Assembly: GCA_963645405.1 (NCBI GenBank)
Contig: CAVISR010000009.1
Coordinates: 1-43,737 of the forward strand
Length of the DNA: 43,737 nt
Origin: Colivivens sp963645405
GTDB lineage: Bacteria > Bacteroidota > Bacteroidia > Bacteroidales > Bacteroidaceae
Direction of reading: 5' to 3'
Under the pieces are notes generated by a model that was not told where the DNA came from, made no database searches, and saw nothing but the letters and a program-made list of their open reading frames with translations. Below are positions 1-8,187 of this stretch, piece after piece. Numbering within the stretch: position 1 is the stretch's first letter; every line of letters begins with the position of its first letter. The position numbers were made by a program, and so were the translations under genes.

Positions 1-62
1 TGTTGGCTCTTGTGCGGTCGGGAGATAAGTCCGGATAGTAAATTCCAACTCTTAATTGGAAA

Positions 63-90
63 ATTCCAATAATTCGATTGGAATTCCAAT
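63..90. repeat. Nested AT-rich palindromes
   Basis: ATTCCAAT (63-70) is matched by ATTGGAAT (77-84) as a perfect 8-bp inverted repeat around six bases. The right arm is also the left half of a perfect 14-bp palindrome, ATTGGAATTCCAAT (77-90). The second palindrome overlaps the -33 region of the promoter-like site at 78-107, so it could be an operator. No regulator gene is nearby. Confidence 0.5.
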
Positions 91-107
91 GGAAATGCGT
101 AAATTTG
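78..107 (+). promoter_or_regulatory. Orphan Bacteroidetes-type promoter
   Basis: TTG (78-80), 19 bases, then TAAATTTG (100-107) matches the Bacteroidetes consensus TTTG-N19-21-TAnnTTTG. No gene follows within several hundred bases, so it may drive a short RNA, a lost gene, or be fortuitous. Confidence 0.45.
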
Positions 108-498
108 CAGCCGTAAAAGCAAAAGACTACTGATATCTTTATGCTTAATATATTGATTATTTATATATAATATAAGGAGAGGGAGAGAAAAGTGAGGTGG
201 CTTAAAAATTAACTGGAAGACTGGAAGACTAGAAGATTTTTCTCTAAATGGCTTGTCATCAATCGTTTGGTTTGGTGAGGTGAAGATTGATTGGAATATT
301 TCTTCTCTCCAAAGCCCCGATTCGCCCCGAAAATGGGCTGAAATCATGCTTGTTTTGTGGTGAGAACTGAGGTTTTTTTGCTCTGTTCGCGTGTTTTCCC
401 CGAAGGTGGAAATTCACGAAAACGGTGCAAAGTTGATGTGTTGAGAGGGGAAATTGGGAGGGGAAGGGTCAAAAACCTCTTCCAAACGGAAGAAATTG

Positions 499-840
499 CC
501 ATCCGGATGGAGTGGGGTGGAACGCAGGCTGGTATGGGAGCTAGCCCTCGGAGAGGACGTTAAAGTGAGTGTGGGAATAAGCGCGCTGCAAATATAGCGG
601 GCTGGCGCTCGAATGTATTGCACTAGGAGCTAGCCATCTCCGAGGGCGTTAAAGCGAGCATAGGCTTGTGGGCTGTAAAACAAGAGCGAGCTGGTGCTCG
701 AGTGCAATCGTCTACGCCCTCGGAGAGGGCTGACTCCTACATAGCGAGCGATGCTCGAAAAAGGCAATATAAGCGAACTTGCGTTCGATTGTCATCGTCT
801 ACGCCGCCGGGGACGGCTGACTCCTACCGTCCGGATGACT
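499..840. repeat. Cluster of REPIN-like palindromic elements (copy 1)
   Basis: Left arms of the type TAGGAGCTAGCC..GAGGGCGTTAAAG occur at 535-569 and 624-659. Right arms of the type CGTCTACGCC..GGCTGACTCCTAC end at 740 and 827. The 624-740 unit is bounded by inverted TAGGAG/CTCCTA termini. Each right arm follows a small hairpin: CGAGC-TGGT-GCTCG near 687-700 and CGAAC-TTGC-GTTCG near 773-786. A second stem precedes each end (CCCTC-GGA-GAGGG near 717-729). Read outward, the ends begin GTAG, the tetranucleotide typical of REP elements. Palindromic CCATCCGGATGG sits at 499-510. Related copies lie at 18805-18855, 22195-22364 and 41981-42085. Confidence 0.7.
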
Positions 841-1268
841 AACATGATGCTGATGCGCCAATTCTTTGTCCAAGTGCTTGAGTCGTTCATCTGCGAGCGA
901 TTTTCCGTACTAATACCCTCTCAAAAAATAACTGTCAACTGTCATGGTTTTGCTTAACGGGTGTAAAAATATTGGTCAATTGGTTGAACTGTAATAGTTT
1001 GTGGATGTAAAGAATAGTTTGCTGCCTGACAGTTTAGGCAGTAAAACCTGAAATTAACTATGTTAACAACCCTCGAAAAATGGGGTTTCACCTCGAAAAA
1101 CGTAGGGGTGTATTCGGAAGATGTATGATATTTATATATATTAACTCAGTTTTCGGGTTCAAATGAACGTTATTTGTTAATGGACTGGGCGTGGATTGTT
1201 AATTGCGGACGCATGAAATCCGTGCCGGGAAAGTGCTTGTGTCCTTGCAGATTTTTTCCAGTCGGAGG

Positions 1269-1356
1269 ATTCCAGTTCTCTAGTCAGCGGACTCCAGTTC
1301 TCTAGTCAGCGGACTCCAGTTCTCTAGTCAGCGGACTCGAGTTCTCCAGTCTGCGT
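1269..1356. repeat. 22-bp tandem repeat, four units
   Basis: Four head-to-tail copies of a 22-bp unit with core CCAGTTCTCTAGTCAGCGG begin at 1269, 1291, 1313 and 1335. The middle copies are identical and the outer two have diverged. There are no spacers, so it is not a CRISPR. It lies downstream of the transporter gene's stop codon on the minus strand. Confidence 0.9.
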
Positions 1357-1363
1357 AATTTTG

Positions 1364-1452
1364 TTCCCTGGTTAGAGAAAATCTTTTCCCTGGTTAGAGA
1401 AAATCTTTTTCCTAGTCAGAGAAATAATTTTTCCTGGTCAGAGAAATAATCG
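1364..1452. repeat. Second 22-bp tandem repeat, four units
   Basis: Units starting at 1364, 1386, 1409 and 1431 share TTCC(C)TGGTTAGAGAAAAT or the variant TTCCTAGTCAGAGAAATAA. The period is 22-23 bp, the same as the adjacent array, and both carry a TAGTCAG-like core, so they may have a common origin. Confidence 0.85.
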
Positions 1453-1472
1453 GGAGTGAATGGACATGAAAA

Positions 1473-1496
1473 TAGCGGTGGTTGTTGCCACCGCTA
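1473..1496 (-). terminator. Rho-independent terminator of the MFS gene
   Basis: A perfect 9-bp stem, TAGCGGTGG paired with CCACCGCTA around a six-base loop, is followed on the minus strand by TTTTC. It starts 15 bases beyond the transporter stop codon, where an intrinsic terminator is expected. Confidence 0.8.
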
Positions 1497-1511
1497 CTGG
1501 AGTCTTGTTTC

Positions 1512-2960
1512 TTAGTCTGTGATTGGCTTGTATTTCGGTACGAGAATCTTCATGATGGTCCATGCCAGCAGATAGGCTACGGCACAGATGCAGAACATGA
1601 TGAAATATCCGCCTTGCTTGCCTTCGAATCCGAAGAACTGGAAGCTGGCGCCCATCTGGCCGGTGGCTGTGAAGAGTTCGCCCGCGCCTTTCTGGATGAA
1701 GTAGGAGCCTACGCCGCCTGCCATTCCGCCGATGCCGGTGATGGTGGCAATGGCTTTCTTCGGGAACATGTCGCCGATGGTGGAGAACAGGTTGGCTGAC
1801 CATGCCTGGTGTCCGGCGCCTGCCAGTCCGATGAGTATGGCTGGCCACCATTCCGAGTAGGTGCCGAGTGGCTGTGCGAAGAGTGCCACGAGGGGGAAAA
1901 AGGCGAAGATGAGCATTGCCAGCATTCGTCCGCTGTAGGGCTGCATGCCTTTCTTCTCGACGAAGAGTTTGGGCAGGTAACCGCCGTAGATGGAGATGAT
2001 GGTGACGATGGTGTAGAGCACTACGATGAGCAGGATGCCCATTGTCGACGAGCTCTTGTGGTGGAACTGGTCGGAGAAATATGCCGGTGCCCAGAAGAGG
2101 AAGAACCACCATACGCCGTCGGTGAAGAGCTTGCCCACGATGAACGACCATGTCTGCCGGTAGGTGAAGCACTTGAGCAGTGAGATGCCTTTCCCTTCGT
2201 CGGCTTCGGCTTTGGCTGGGGCTTCTGCCTCGGCTTCGTCTTGCTGGATGTATTCAAGTTCGGCTTTGTTGACGAACTTGTTTTTCTCGGGTTTCTGATA
2301 GAGCCACATCCAGAAGAACATCCAGAGGAATCCGAGTCCGCCGATGATGATGAATGCCATTTCCCATCCGTAGGCTTCGGCAAGCAGTGGGATGCATGCT
2401 GGTGCTGCCAGTGCTCCGATGGATGCTCCGCTGTTGAAGATGCTGGTGGAGAAGGCACGGTCTTTCTTCGGGTTGTATTCGGCTGTCACCTTGATGGCTG
2501 CAGGGAAGTTGCCTGCCTCGCCCAGTGCCAGGACGCAGCGGCAGAAGAGGAAGAGCCAGACACTGGTGGAGGAGATGGCAAGTGCCATTGCGCTGCCCGA
2601 CTCCACTGCACGCATGGCATCGATGGACTCCAGTCCCTCGATGTGCATTGTTGCCCATCCGCAGGCTGCATGGAGGCATGCTCCGGCGCTCCACACTCCG
2701 ATGCTCCACAGATAGCCTTTCTTGGTGCCCATCCAGTCGACGAACTTGCCGGCAAAGAGCATGCAGACGGCATAGATGAGGGAGAAGTAGGCGGTGATCG
2801 TTCCGTAGTCGTTGTCGTTCCAGTGGAACTCGGGAGCGATGAAGTCTTTCCATGTGAGCGAAAGGACCTGACGGTCCATGTAGTTGACAGTTGTGGCAAA
2901 GAATAGCATTGCGCACATCACCCAGCGAAACTGGGACATCTTGGTTGGTTGAGTATACAT
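1512..2960 (-). CDS. MFS transporter, ACS family, hexuronate (ExuT)-like
   Basis: A 482-residue inner-membrane protein of the major facilitator superfamily. The N-terminal NYMDRQ motif (about residues 26-31) after the first membrane helix, the FVDWMGTKKG loop between helices 2 and 3, and the CRCVLALGEAGNFPAAIK segment are typical of the anion:cation symporter group containing ExuT (glucuronate/galacturonate uptake). A charged Glu/Ala-rich loop near residues 220-255 separates the two six-helix halves. The start at residue 1 is used; Met8 is an alternative. The gene stands alone, convergent with nothing, with its own terminator at 1473-1496. Uptake of galacturonate or glucuronate is inferred from family similarity. 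No uronate catabolic gene lies in the window, so the substrate could be another organic acid. Confidence 0.88.
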   Translation of the reverse strand: MYTQPTKMSQFRWVMCAMLFFATTVNYMDRQVLSLTWKDFIAPEFHWNDNDYGTITAYFSLIYAVCMLFAGKFVDWMGTKKGYLWSIGVWSAGACLHAACGWATMHIEGLESIDAMRAVESGSAMALAISSTSVWLFLFCRCVLALGEAGNFPAAIKVTAEYNPKKDRAFSTSIFNSGASIGALAAPACIPLLAEAYGWEMAFIIIGGLGFLWMFFWMWLYQKPEKNKFVNKAELEYIQQDEAEAEAPAKAEADEGKGISLLKCFTYRQTWSFIVGKLFTDGVWWFFLFWAPAYFSDQFHHKSSSTMGILLIVVLYTIVTIISIYGGYLPKLFVEKKGMQPYSGRMLAMLIFAFFPLVALFAQPLGTYSEWWPAILIGLAGAGHQAWSANLFSTIGDMFPKKAIATITGIGGMAGGVGSYFIQKGAGELFTATGQMGASFQFFGFEGKQGGYFIMFCICAVAYLLAWTIMKILVPKYKPITD

Positions 2961-3146
2961 ATTTTCTTAATACTATTTTTGTTCAGCAAGCATCGTGCGG
3001 CAGCTTGCACCAGCCGCATCACCGACAAAGTTACAAAAACTTTCAGATGGAAGCCTTCTCTGATGCGACTTTTTTGCAATTGATGCGTCATTTCTTGTTG
3101 TTTCAGCTGAAAATGATGCCGTGACACCGCATTTTGTGATGCTAAA

Positions 3147-3178
3147 TTTGGCTGTCTTGGAAGAAATGCCTAAATTTG
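3147..3178 (+). promoter_or_regulatory. glyA operon promoter
   Basis: TTTG (3147-3150), exactly 20 bases, then TAAATTTG (3171-3178): a near-perfect Bacteroidetes primary sigma promoter. It lies 45 bases before the glyA start codon, giving a short leader. A second TAAATTTG (3143-3150) overlaps the -33 element. Confidence 0.8.
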
Positions 3179-3223
3179 TGGTGTGAAAGAAATTCATAAT
3201 AACATTATATATAAATACGACAA

Positions 3224-4504
3224 ATGGAAAGAGACAACGAAATCTTCTCTTTGATAAGACAGGAACATCAGCGCCAGTGGATGGGCATTGAGCTGATTGC
3301 GTCAGAAAACTACGTGAGTGACCAGGTGATGCAGGCCATGGGTTCATGCCTGACAAACAAGTATGCAGAGGGCTATCCGGGCAAGCGCTACTATGGCGGA
3401 TGCGAGGTGGTGGACGTCATCGAGGAAGTTGCCATCAAGCGTGTGTGCAAGCTCTTCGGCGCTGAATATGCCAATGTGCAGCCCCACTCGGGAGCGCAGG
3501 CAAACGCAGCAGTGCTGCTGGCAGTGCTCAAGCCGGGCGACACCTTCATGGGACTCAACCTCGAGCAGGGAGGACACCTCTCACACGGAAGCCACGTGAA
3601 CACCAGTGGCATACTCTACAATCCGGTGGGCTACAACCTCAACCGCGAGACTTGCCGTGTGGACTACGACGAGATGGAGCAGCTGGCACTGCAGCACAAA
3701 CCGAAACTTATCATCGGAGGAGGTTCGGCATACAGCCGTGAGTGGGACTATGCACGCATGCGCCAGATTGCCGACGAAGTGGGAGCGCTCCTGATGGTCG
3801 ACATGGCTCACCCTGCAGGACTCATCGCAGCCGGACTTCTCGACAACCCGCTGAAATATGCACATATCGTCACTTCAACCACCCACAAGACACTGCGCGG
3901 TCCACGCGGAGGTATCATCCTGATGGGCAAGGACTTCGAAAATCCATGGGGCTACACCACTCCGAAGGGACAGGTGAAGATGATGTCGCAGCTGCTCAAT
4001 TCAGCCGTGTTCCCAGGACAGCAGGGCGGTCCGCTCGAACACGTCATTGCAGCCAAGGCAGTGGCATTCGGCGAAGCACTCCAGCCCGAATTCAAGACCT
4101 ACCAGCAGCAGGTGAAGAAAAACGCAGCCACACTGGCACAGGCACTCATCGACAAGGGCTTCTACGTTTGCTCGGGCGGAACCGACAACCACAGCATGCT
4201 CGTTGACCTCCGTACCAAATACCCAGACCTCACCGGTAAAGTGGCAGAGAAAGCCCTCGTGGCAGCCGAAATCACTGCAAACAAAAACATGGTGCCGTTC
4301 GACACACGCAGCGCATTCCAGACTTCAGGTATCCGACTCGGAACCCCAGCCATCACCACACGCGGTGCGAAGGAAGACCTCATGCTGGAAATTGCCGACA
4401 TGATTGAGACAGTGCTCAATGCACCTGAGGACGATGCAGTAATTGCAAGAGTCCGCAGCCATGTCAACGAGTTGATGAAGGATTACCCGATTTTTGCATG
4501 GTAA
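3224..4504 (+). CDS. glyA: Serine hydroxymethyltransferase
   Basis: Pyridoxal-phosphate enzyme of the cytoplasm that interconverts serine and glycine while loading one-carbon units onto tetrahydrofolate. The 426-residue length is normal. Visible family motifs are GIELIASENY near residues 21-30, YAEGYPGKRYYGGC (48-60, last residues), HSGAQAN (88-93), DMAHPAGL (193-200) and TSTTHKTLRGPRGG, in which Lys222 should carry the PLP. The start is supported by the promoter at 3147-3178 and by the conserved N-terminus. The stop overlaps the start of rlmN by seven bases, so translation of the two is likely coupled. This head gene of a four-gene run also shares PLP chemistry with the vitamin B6 gene pdxA at the end of the run. 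Confidence 0.98.
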   Translation: MERDNEIFSLIRQEHQRQWMGIELIASENYVSDQVMQAMGSCLTNKYAEGYPGKRYYGGCEVVDVIEEVAIKRVCKLFGAEYANVQPHSGAQANAAVLLAVLKPGDTFMGLNLEQGGHLSHGSHVNTSGILYNPVGYNLNRETCRVDYDEMEQLALQHKPKLIIGGGSAYSREWDYARMRQIADEVGALLMVDMAHPAGLIAAGLLDNPLKYAHIVTSTTHKTLRGPRGGIILMGKDFENPWGYTTPKGQVKMMSQLLNSAVFPGQQGGPLEHVIAAKAVAFGEALQPEFKTYQQQVKKNAATLAQALIDKGFYVCSGGTDNHSMLVDLRTKYPDLTGKVAEKALVAAEITANKNMVPFDTRSAFQTSGIRLGTPAITTRGAKEDLMLEIADMIETVLNAPEDDAVIARVRSHVNELMKDYPIFAW

Positions 4505-5529
4505 CAGAACGAAAACAAAACATATTAGGGAAAAACATTGCCGAGCTTCAGGACATGGTTCTGGAACTCGGCATGCCTAAATTTACTGCAAAGCAGATTG
4601 CGCAGTGGGTGTACCAGAAGAACGTGCACGACTTCGAGAGCATGACCAACATCTCCAAACACCACCGCGAACTGCTGGCGGAAAACTGCTCCGTCGGCAC
4701 GTCAGCGCCCGTAGAGACACAGACATCGGCTGACGGCACAGTGAAATACCTCTTCCCAACCGAAGAGGGCAAGTATGTGGAGACAGTCTACATCCCCGAA
4801 AACGACCGGGCAACACTCTGCGTCTCCTCACAAGTGGGATGCAAGATGGGCTGCATGTTCTGCCAGACAGGCAGGCAGGGATTCGAGGGCAACCTCACCG
4901 TCACCGACATCCTCAACCAAATCTATTCCATCGACAAGCCCGAGACACTGACCAACATCGTGTTCATGGGCCAGGGCGAACCGCTCGACAACTACGACAG
5001 TCTGATGAAGGCAATAAGCATCATCACTTCCGACTTCGGATGGGCGTGGAGCCCGAAAAGAATCACGGTGTCAACCGTGGGGCTGAAGAAAAACCTCGAG
5101 CGATTCCTCCGGGAGAGCGAATGCCACCTGGCAGTGAGCATGCACTTCCCAATCCACGAACAGCGACTGAGATACATGCCTGCAGAACGCCAGTTCCCCA
5201 TCGAGGAAGTGGTGGACCTGCTCCGCAACTACGACTGGAGCCACCAGCGACGGCTGTCGTTCGAATACACCATGTTCGACGGAGTGAACGACTCCATGCT
5301 CTTTGCAAAGGAAATCGTGCGCCTGCTTGCAGGACTCGACTGCCGTGTGAACCTCATACGCTACCACCGCATTCCCGGACTGGAACTCAGCGAGTCGACC
5401 CAAGTGAAGATGACCTCCTTCCGCGACTATCTGACCCGCCACGGAGTGTACACCACCATACGCACCTCGCGCGGACAAGACATCGATGCCGCCTGCGGGT
5501 TGCTTACAACCAAACAAGAAAACCAGTAA
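4498..5529 (+). CDS. rlmN: 23S rRNA / tRNA adenine C2-methyltransferase RlmN
   Basis: Radical-SAM methyltransferase that methylates C2 of A2503 in 23S rRNA and A37 of some tRNAs. The protein has 343 residues. The 4Fe-4S motif CKMGCMFC places the cluster on Cys115, Cys119 and Cys122. Cys108, seven residues earlier, and Cys333 near the C-terminus (DAACGLL) match the two mechanistic cysteines of RlmN, one of which becomes the methyl carrier. MGQGEPLDN and the ITVSTVG strand are also typical. The N-terminal third is the RNA-binding accessory domain. The start codon lies inside the end of glyA. Presence of both mechanistic cysteines argues for RlmN rather than Cfr resistance protein, as does the housekeeping setting. 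Confidence 0.97.
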   Translation: MVTERKQNILGKNIAELQDMVLELGMPKFTAKQIAQWVYQKNVHDFESMTNISKHHRELLAENCSVGTSAPVETQTSADGTVKYLFPTEEGKYVETVYIPENDRATLCVSSQVGCKMGCMFCQTGRQGFEGNLTVTDILNQIYSIDKPETLTNIVFMGQGEPLDNYDSLMKAISIITSDFGWAWSPKRITVSTVGLKKNLERFLRESECHLAVSMHFPIHEQRLRYMPAERQFPIEEVVDLLRNYDWSHQRRLSFEYTMFDGVNDSMLFAKEIVRLLAGLDCRVNLIRYHRIPGLELSESTQVKMTSFRDYLTRHGVYTTIRTSRGQDIDAACGLLTTKQENQ

Positions 5530-5556
5530 TCCACTAATATACATCACCTATACACA

Positions 5557-6699
5557 ATGAGACTCTTTGAAAGAAAAAGCAGAAAGGCAACGAGCCTTCA
5601 CTGGTCAGCCGGCAGAAAGTCAGCGTGCCTGTATATGGCAACCGTTGTCGTGTGTGTGGCAGCAGCGTGCCTCATGGCATCGTGCTCAGCCAATCCCGAT
5701 GTGCCACGGAAAAAACACCACCGGTCGTGGCTCACCCCAGTGTCGAGCGGAAACCCCTACGAAGTGATGGTGGTGTGTGAAGACTCATTGTGGCAAGGCT
5801 ATGCCGGAAGAGCAATACGCGAAGTGCTGGAGAAAGATGTGCCGATGCTGCCGCAGCCCGAACCGATGTTCCATGTGAGCCACGTCGTGCCAGCCAACTA
5901 CAACCGCATAACCAACATCTTCCGCAACATCATCCACATAGAAGTGAACAGTCAGACTACAATGCCGCAAATCAAATACGAGCGCAACGTGTTCTCTGAC
6001 CCACAACTCATAATCAACGTGAAAGGACCCGACGGCAACAGCATCTCCACCTACATCACGGAACAGACCCGACAACTCATACAAAACCTCTCGGCAGAAG
6101 AAATCAACCGCAATGCGGCACTGCTGGAGGAGAAATACAACATAGAGTTCTACCGCCAGTGCAAGAAGATGTTCGGATGCGAACTGTTCATCCCCAACGA
6201 CCTTCTGAAAATGAAAGTGGGCGACAACTTCATCTGGGCATCCAACGACGGGATCTCCACCTCGCAGAGCATCTGCATCTACAGCTATCCCTACGTTTCG
6301 GAGAAAGTGTTCACTCGCCATGCCTACATCGCACTGCGCGACACTTTCATGCGACGCAACATCCCCGGTGCCGAACCCGGACAGTACATGACCACCAACC
6401 ACGACTATGTGCAGGTGAAAGCCGTGAACGTGAGAGGACGCTACGTGTTTGAGGCAAGAGGACTGTGGCGCATGGAAAACGACATGATGGGCGGACCGTT
6501 CGTGTCACATTCCACAGTCGACACCGTGAACAACCAGGTGATAGTAGTGGAAGGTTTCGTGTATGCGCCCGACAAGATGAAGCGCACAATGATACGCCGA
6601 CTTGAGGCAGCACTCTACACACTGCGCCTGCCACAGGCTCAGGCAGTGAAGGACGAGAAAGCGAATTCTGATAAAGCAAACAAAGAAGAAAACAAATAG
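5557..6699 (+). CDS. DUF4837 family lipoprotein
   Basis: A 380-residue exported lipoprotein. The N-terminal hydrophobic stretch ends in a lipobox (LMASC, Cys43), so the mature protein is probably anchored in the outer membrane. The rest matches DUF4837, a Bacteroidetes family without an assigned reaction; NPYEVMVVCEDSLW after the Cys and the C-terminal VVEGFVYAPD segment are characteristic. The first Met gives an unusually long charged n-region (26 residues); Met27, at 5635, would give a more standard signal peptide and is a plausible alternative start. It sits 27 bases after rlmN and 12 before pdxA, inside the same transcription unit. Function unknown; the C-terminus is Lys/Glu/Asn-rich. Confidence 0.85.
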   Translation: MRLFERKSRKATSLHWSAGRKSACLYMATVVVCVAAACLMASCSANPDVPRKKHHRSWLTPVSSGNPYEVMVVCEDSLWQGYAGRAIREVLEKDVPMLPQPEPMFHVSHVVPANYNRITNIFRNIIHIEVNSQTTMPQIKYERNVFSDPQLIINVKGPDGNSISTYITEQTRQLIQNLSAEEINRNAALLEEKYNIEFYRQCKKMFGCELFIPNDLLKMKVGDNFIWASNDGISTSQSICIYSYPYVSEKVFTRHAYIALRDTFMRRNIPGAEPGQYMTTNHDYVQVKAVNVRGRYVFEARGLWRMENDMMGGPFVSHSTVDTVNNQVIVVEGFVYAPDKMKRTMIRRLEAALYTLRLPQAQAVKDEKANSDKANKEENK

Positions 6700-6711
6700 A
6701 CTCAACAAGAT

Positions 6712-7812
6712 ATGCGAAAGATAAAAGTAGGAATAACCCACGGAGACATAAACGGAGTAGGCTATGAGGTGATACTCAAGACCTTTGAAAACCCCGACAT
6801 ATTCGAACTCTGCACACCGGTGCTCTATGGTTCGCCCAAGATGGCAACCTTCCACAAGAAAGCACTCGAACTCACCACGAATTTCACAGTGAGAGACAGC
6901 GCAGAGAAAGCCGAGGACAATGTGCTCAATATCGTCAACTGCTTTGGCGAGGAAGAAATAAAGATTGAGTTCGGCAAACCCACTCCAGAAGCTGGCAATG
7001 CCGCACTTGTGGCACTCGAGCATGCCATCGACGACTATCACAAAGGACTCATCGATGTGCTCGTCACCGCTCCAATCAATAAAAACACCATTCAGAGCGA
7101 GAAATTCCATTTCCCCGGACACACCGAATACATCGAGCAGAAAGCAGGAGAAGGCAACAAAGCCCTCATGATTCTGATGAACGGAACAATGAAAGTGGCG
7201 CTGGCAACCACACATCTGCCAATAAGCAAGGTGGCACCGGCAATCACCAAGGAACTCATAGCAGAGAAACTCACCATCCTCGACCGCTCGCTCAAGCGTG
7301 ATTTCCTTATCGACAACCCACGCATTGCAGTGCTGTCGCTCAATCCGCACTGCGGCGACGGTGGACTGATTGGCAGCGAAGAACTGGAGATAATTGCTCC
7401 GGTAATCAACGAACTGTTCAGCAAAGGCATACATTGCTTCGGACCTTATGCAAGCGATGGCTTCTTTGGCTCGGGCAACTACAACCAGTTCAATGCCATA
7501 CTGGCAATGTACCACGACCAGGGACTGGCTCCGTTCAAGTTGCTGGCAATGAACGACGGAGTGAACTACACTGCCGGACTGCCCATCGTGCGCACTTCGC
7601 CCGACCATGGCACAGCCTACGACATTGCAGGCAAGGGACAGGCCGACGAGGAGTCATTCCGCCATGCCATCTTTGCAGCACTCGACATCGTGCGCAACCG
7701 TGCTACATACGATGCAGCTCATGCCCATCCGTTGCGCAAACAGTATTATGACAAGCGCGACGACAGTGACAAACTGAAACTCGACCAGGTGACAGACGAT
7801 GACACACTATAA
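6712..7812 (+). CDS. pdxA: 4-hydroxythreonine-4-phosphate dehydrogenase
   Basis: NAD-dependent, metal-dependent enzyme of the DXP-dependent pyridoxal 5'-phosphate pathway; it oxidises 4-phosphohydroxy-L-threonine, whose product then condenses via PdxJ. The protein has 366 residues, slightly longer than the E. coli enzyme. Typical motifs are GITHGDINGVGYEV at the N-terminus, TAPINKN, FPGHTEYIE (metal-binding His), YHDQGLAPFK and LPIVRTSPDHGTAYDIAGKG near the C-terminus. The C-terminal tail after PLRKQYY is charged and probably disordered. Last gene of the glyA run. No terminator hairpin is obvious; the downstream DNA instead carries a direct duplication at 7813-7854. Confidence 0.96.
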   Translation: MRKIKVGITHGDINGVGYEVILKTFENPDIFELCTPVLYGSPKMATFHKKALELTTNFTVRDSAEKAEDNVLNIVNCFGEEEIKIEFGKPTPEAGNAALVALEHAIDDYHKGLIDVLVTAPINKNTIQSEKFHFPGHTEYIEQKAGEGNKALMILMNGTMKVALATTHLPISKVAPAITKELIAEKLTILDRSLKRDFLIDNPRIAVLSLNPHCGDGGLIGSEELEIIAPVINELFSKGIHCFGPYASDGFFGSGNYNQFNAILAMYHDQGLAPFKLLAMNDGVNYTAGLPIVRTSPDHGTAYDIAGKGQADEESFRHAIFAALDIVRNRATYDAAHAHPLRKQYYDKRDDSDKLKLDQVTDDDTL

Positions 7813-7854
7813 TATAAATAAGGTGTGGCTGATATATAAATAAGGTGTGGCTGA
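7813..7854. repeat. 22-bp direct duplication after pdxA
   Basis: TATAAATAAGGTGTGGCTGA occurs at 7813-7832 and again at 7835-7854, a 22-bp period starting within two bases of the pdxA stop codon. Confidence 0.85.
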
Positions 7855-7992
7855 AGAAATGACAGAGGTTGCGATTGATTGAACGAGAATAGAATAATTC
7901 GTGTTCCGCAAGCTCAAATGCGATAGAGTTTATGGATGTCGTTCCCCCATTTGTAGGTTTCAAAAAAAACAGACATGTGTTCGCAGAATGAT

Positions 7993-8118
7993 GGACAACC
8001 GGTCGTATGACGGTGGACAACCGGTCGTATTGCGATGGACAACTGGTCGTATGACGGTGGACAATTGGTCGTATGGCGATGGACAACTGATCGTATGGCG
8101 ACGGACTACTGATAGTGG
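7993..8118. repeat. 22-bp tandem repeat upstream of the lipid cluster
   Basis: Units beginning with GGACAAC or a close variant start at 7993, 8015, 8037, 8059, 8081 and 8103, an exact 22-bp period. The core is GGACAACTGGTCGTATG followed by alternating ACGGT and GCGAT endings, so a 44-bp higher-order unit is partly visible. It occupies the 7813-8187 gap and ends about 70 bases before the YbhN-family start codon. The rest of this gap shows no gene and no clear TAnnTTTG promoter. Confidence 0.9.
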
Positions 8119-8187
8119 AACTATAAGCCAAAACATACATCGTTTCCTATACTCGCGGAACTTGAATAGAATAAACAACAGCATACA

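Larger units (their letters stand above)
1..1511. other. Gene-poor intergenic region with repeats
   Basis: No convincing protein gene is visible. Open frames here are short (about 70 codons or fewer), lack family resemblance and overlap repeats. The stretch holds palindromes and a promoter-like site (63-107), 10-bp direct repeats of the type CTGGAAGACT (about 211-235), a cluster of REP-like palindromes (499-840), paired CCTCGAAAAA decamers 20 bp apart (1071 and 1091), two adjacent 22-bp tandem arrays (1269-1452) and the terminator of the minus-strand transporter (1473-1496). The DNA from 840 to 1260 looks like decayed or non-coding sequence and I recognise nothing in it. Confidence 0.7.

Noticed and set aside
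751..957. 68-codon plus-strand frame in the REP-like cluster
   Set aside because: It starts inside a palindromic repeat and has no recognisable family; treated as chance.
1021..1045. Hairpin CTGCCT/AGGCAG as terminator or RNA
   Set aside because: Only six base pairs with an eight-base loop and no T-run; no gene ends here.
1438..2172. His/Arg-rich minus-strand frame overlapping the MFS gene
   Set aside because: It is an alternative frame of the transporter; the transporter frame carries the family motifs and membrane helices.
6505..7608. A 367-codon open frame on the minus strand over pdxA
   Set aside because: It lies opposite a clear PdxA gene, is very Cys/His/Val-rich and resembles no family; it is a shadow of codon bias on the other strand.
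7993..8118. Possible CRISPR array
   Set aside because: Units are contiguous 22-bp repeats without unique spacers, and there are no cas genes.
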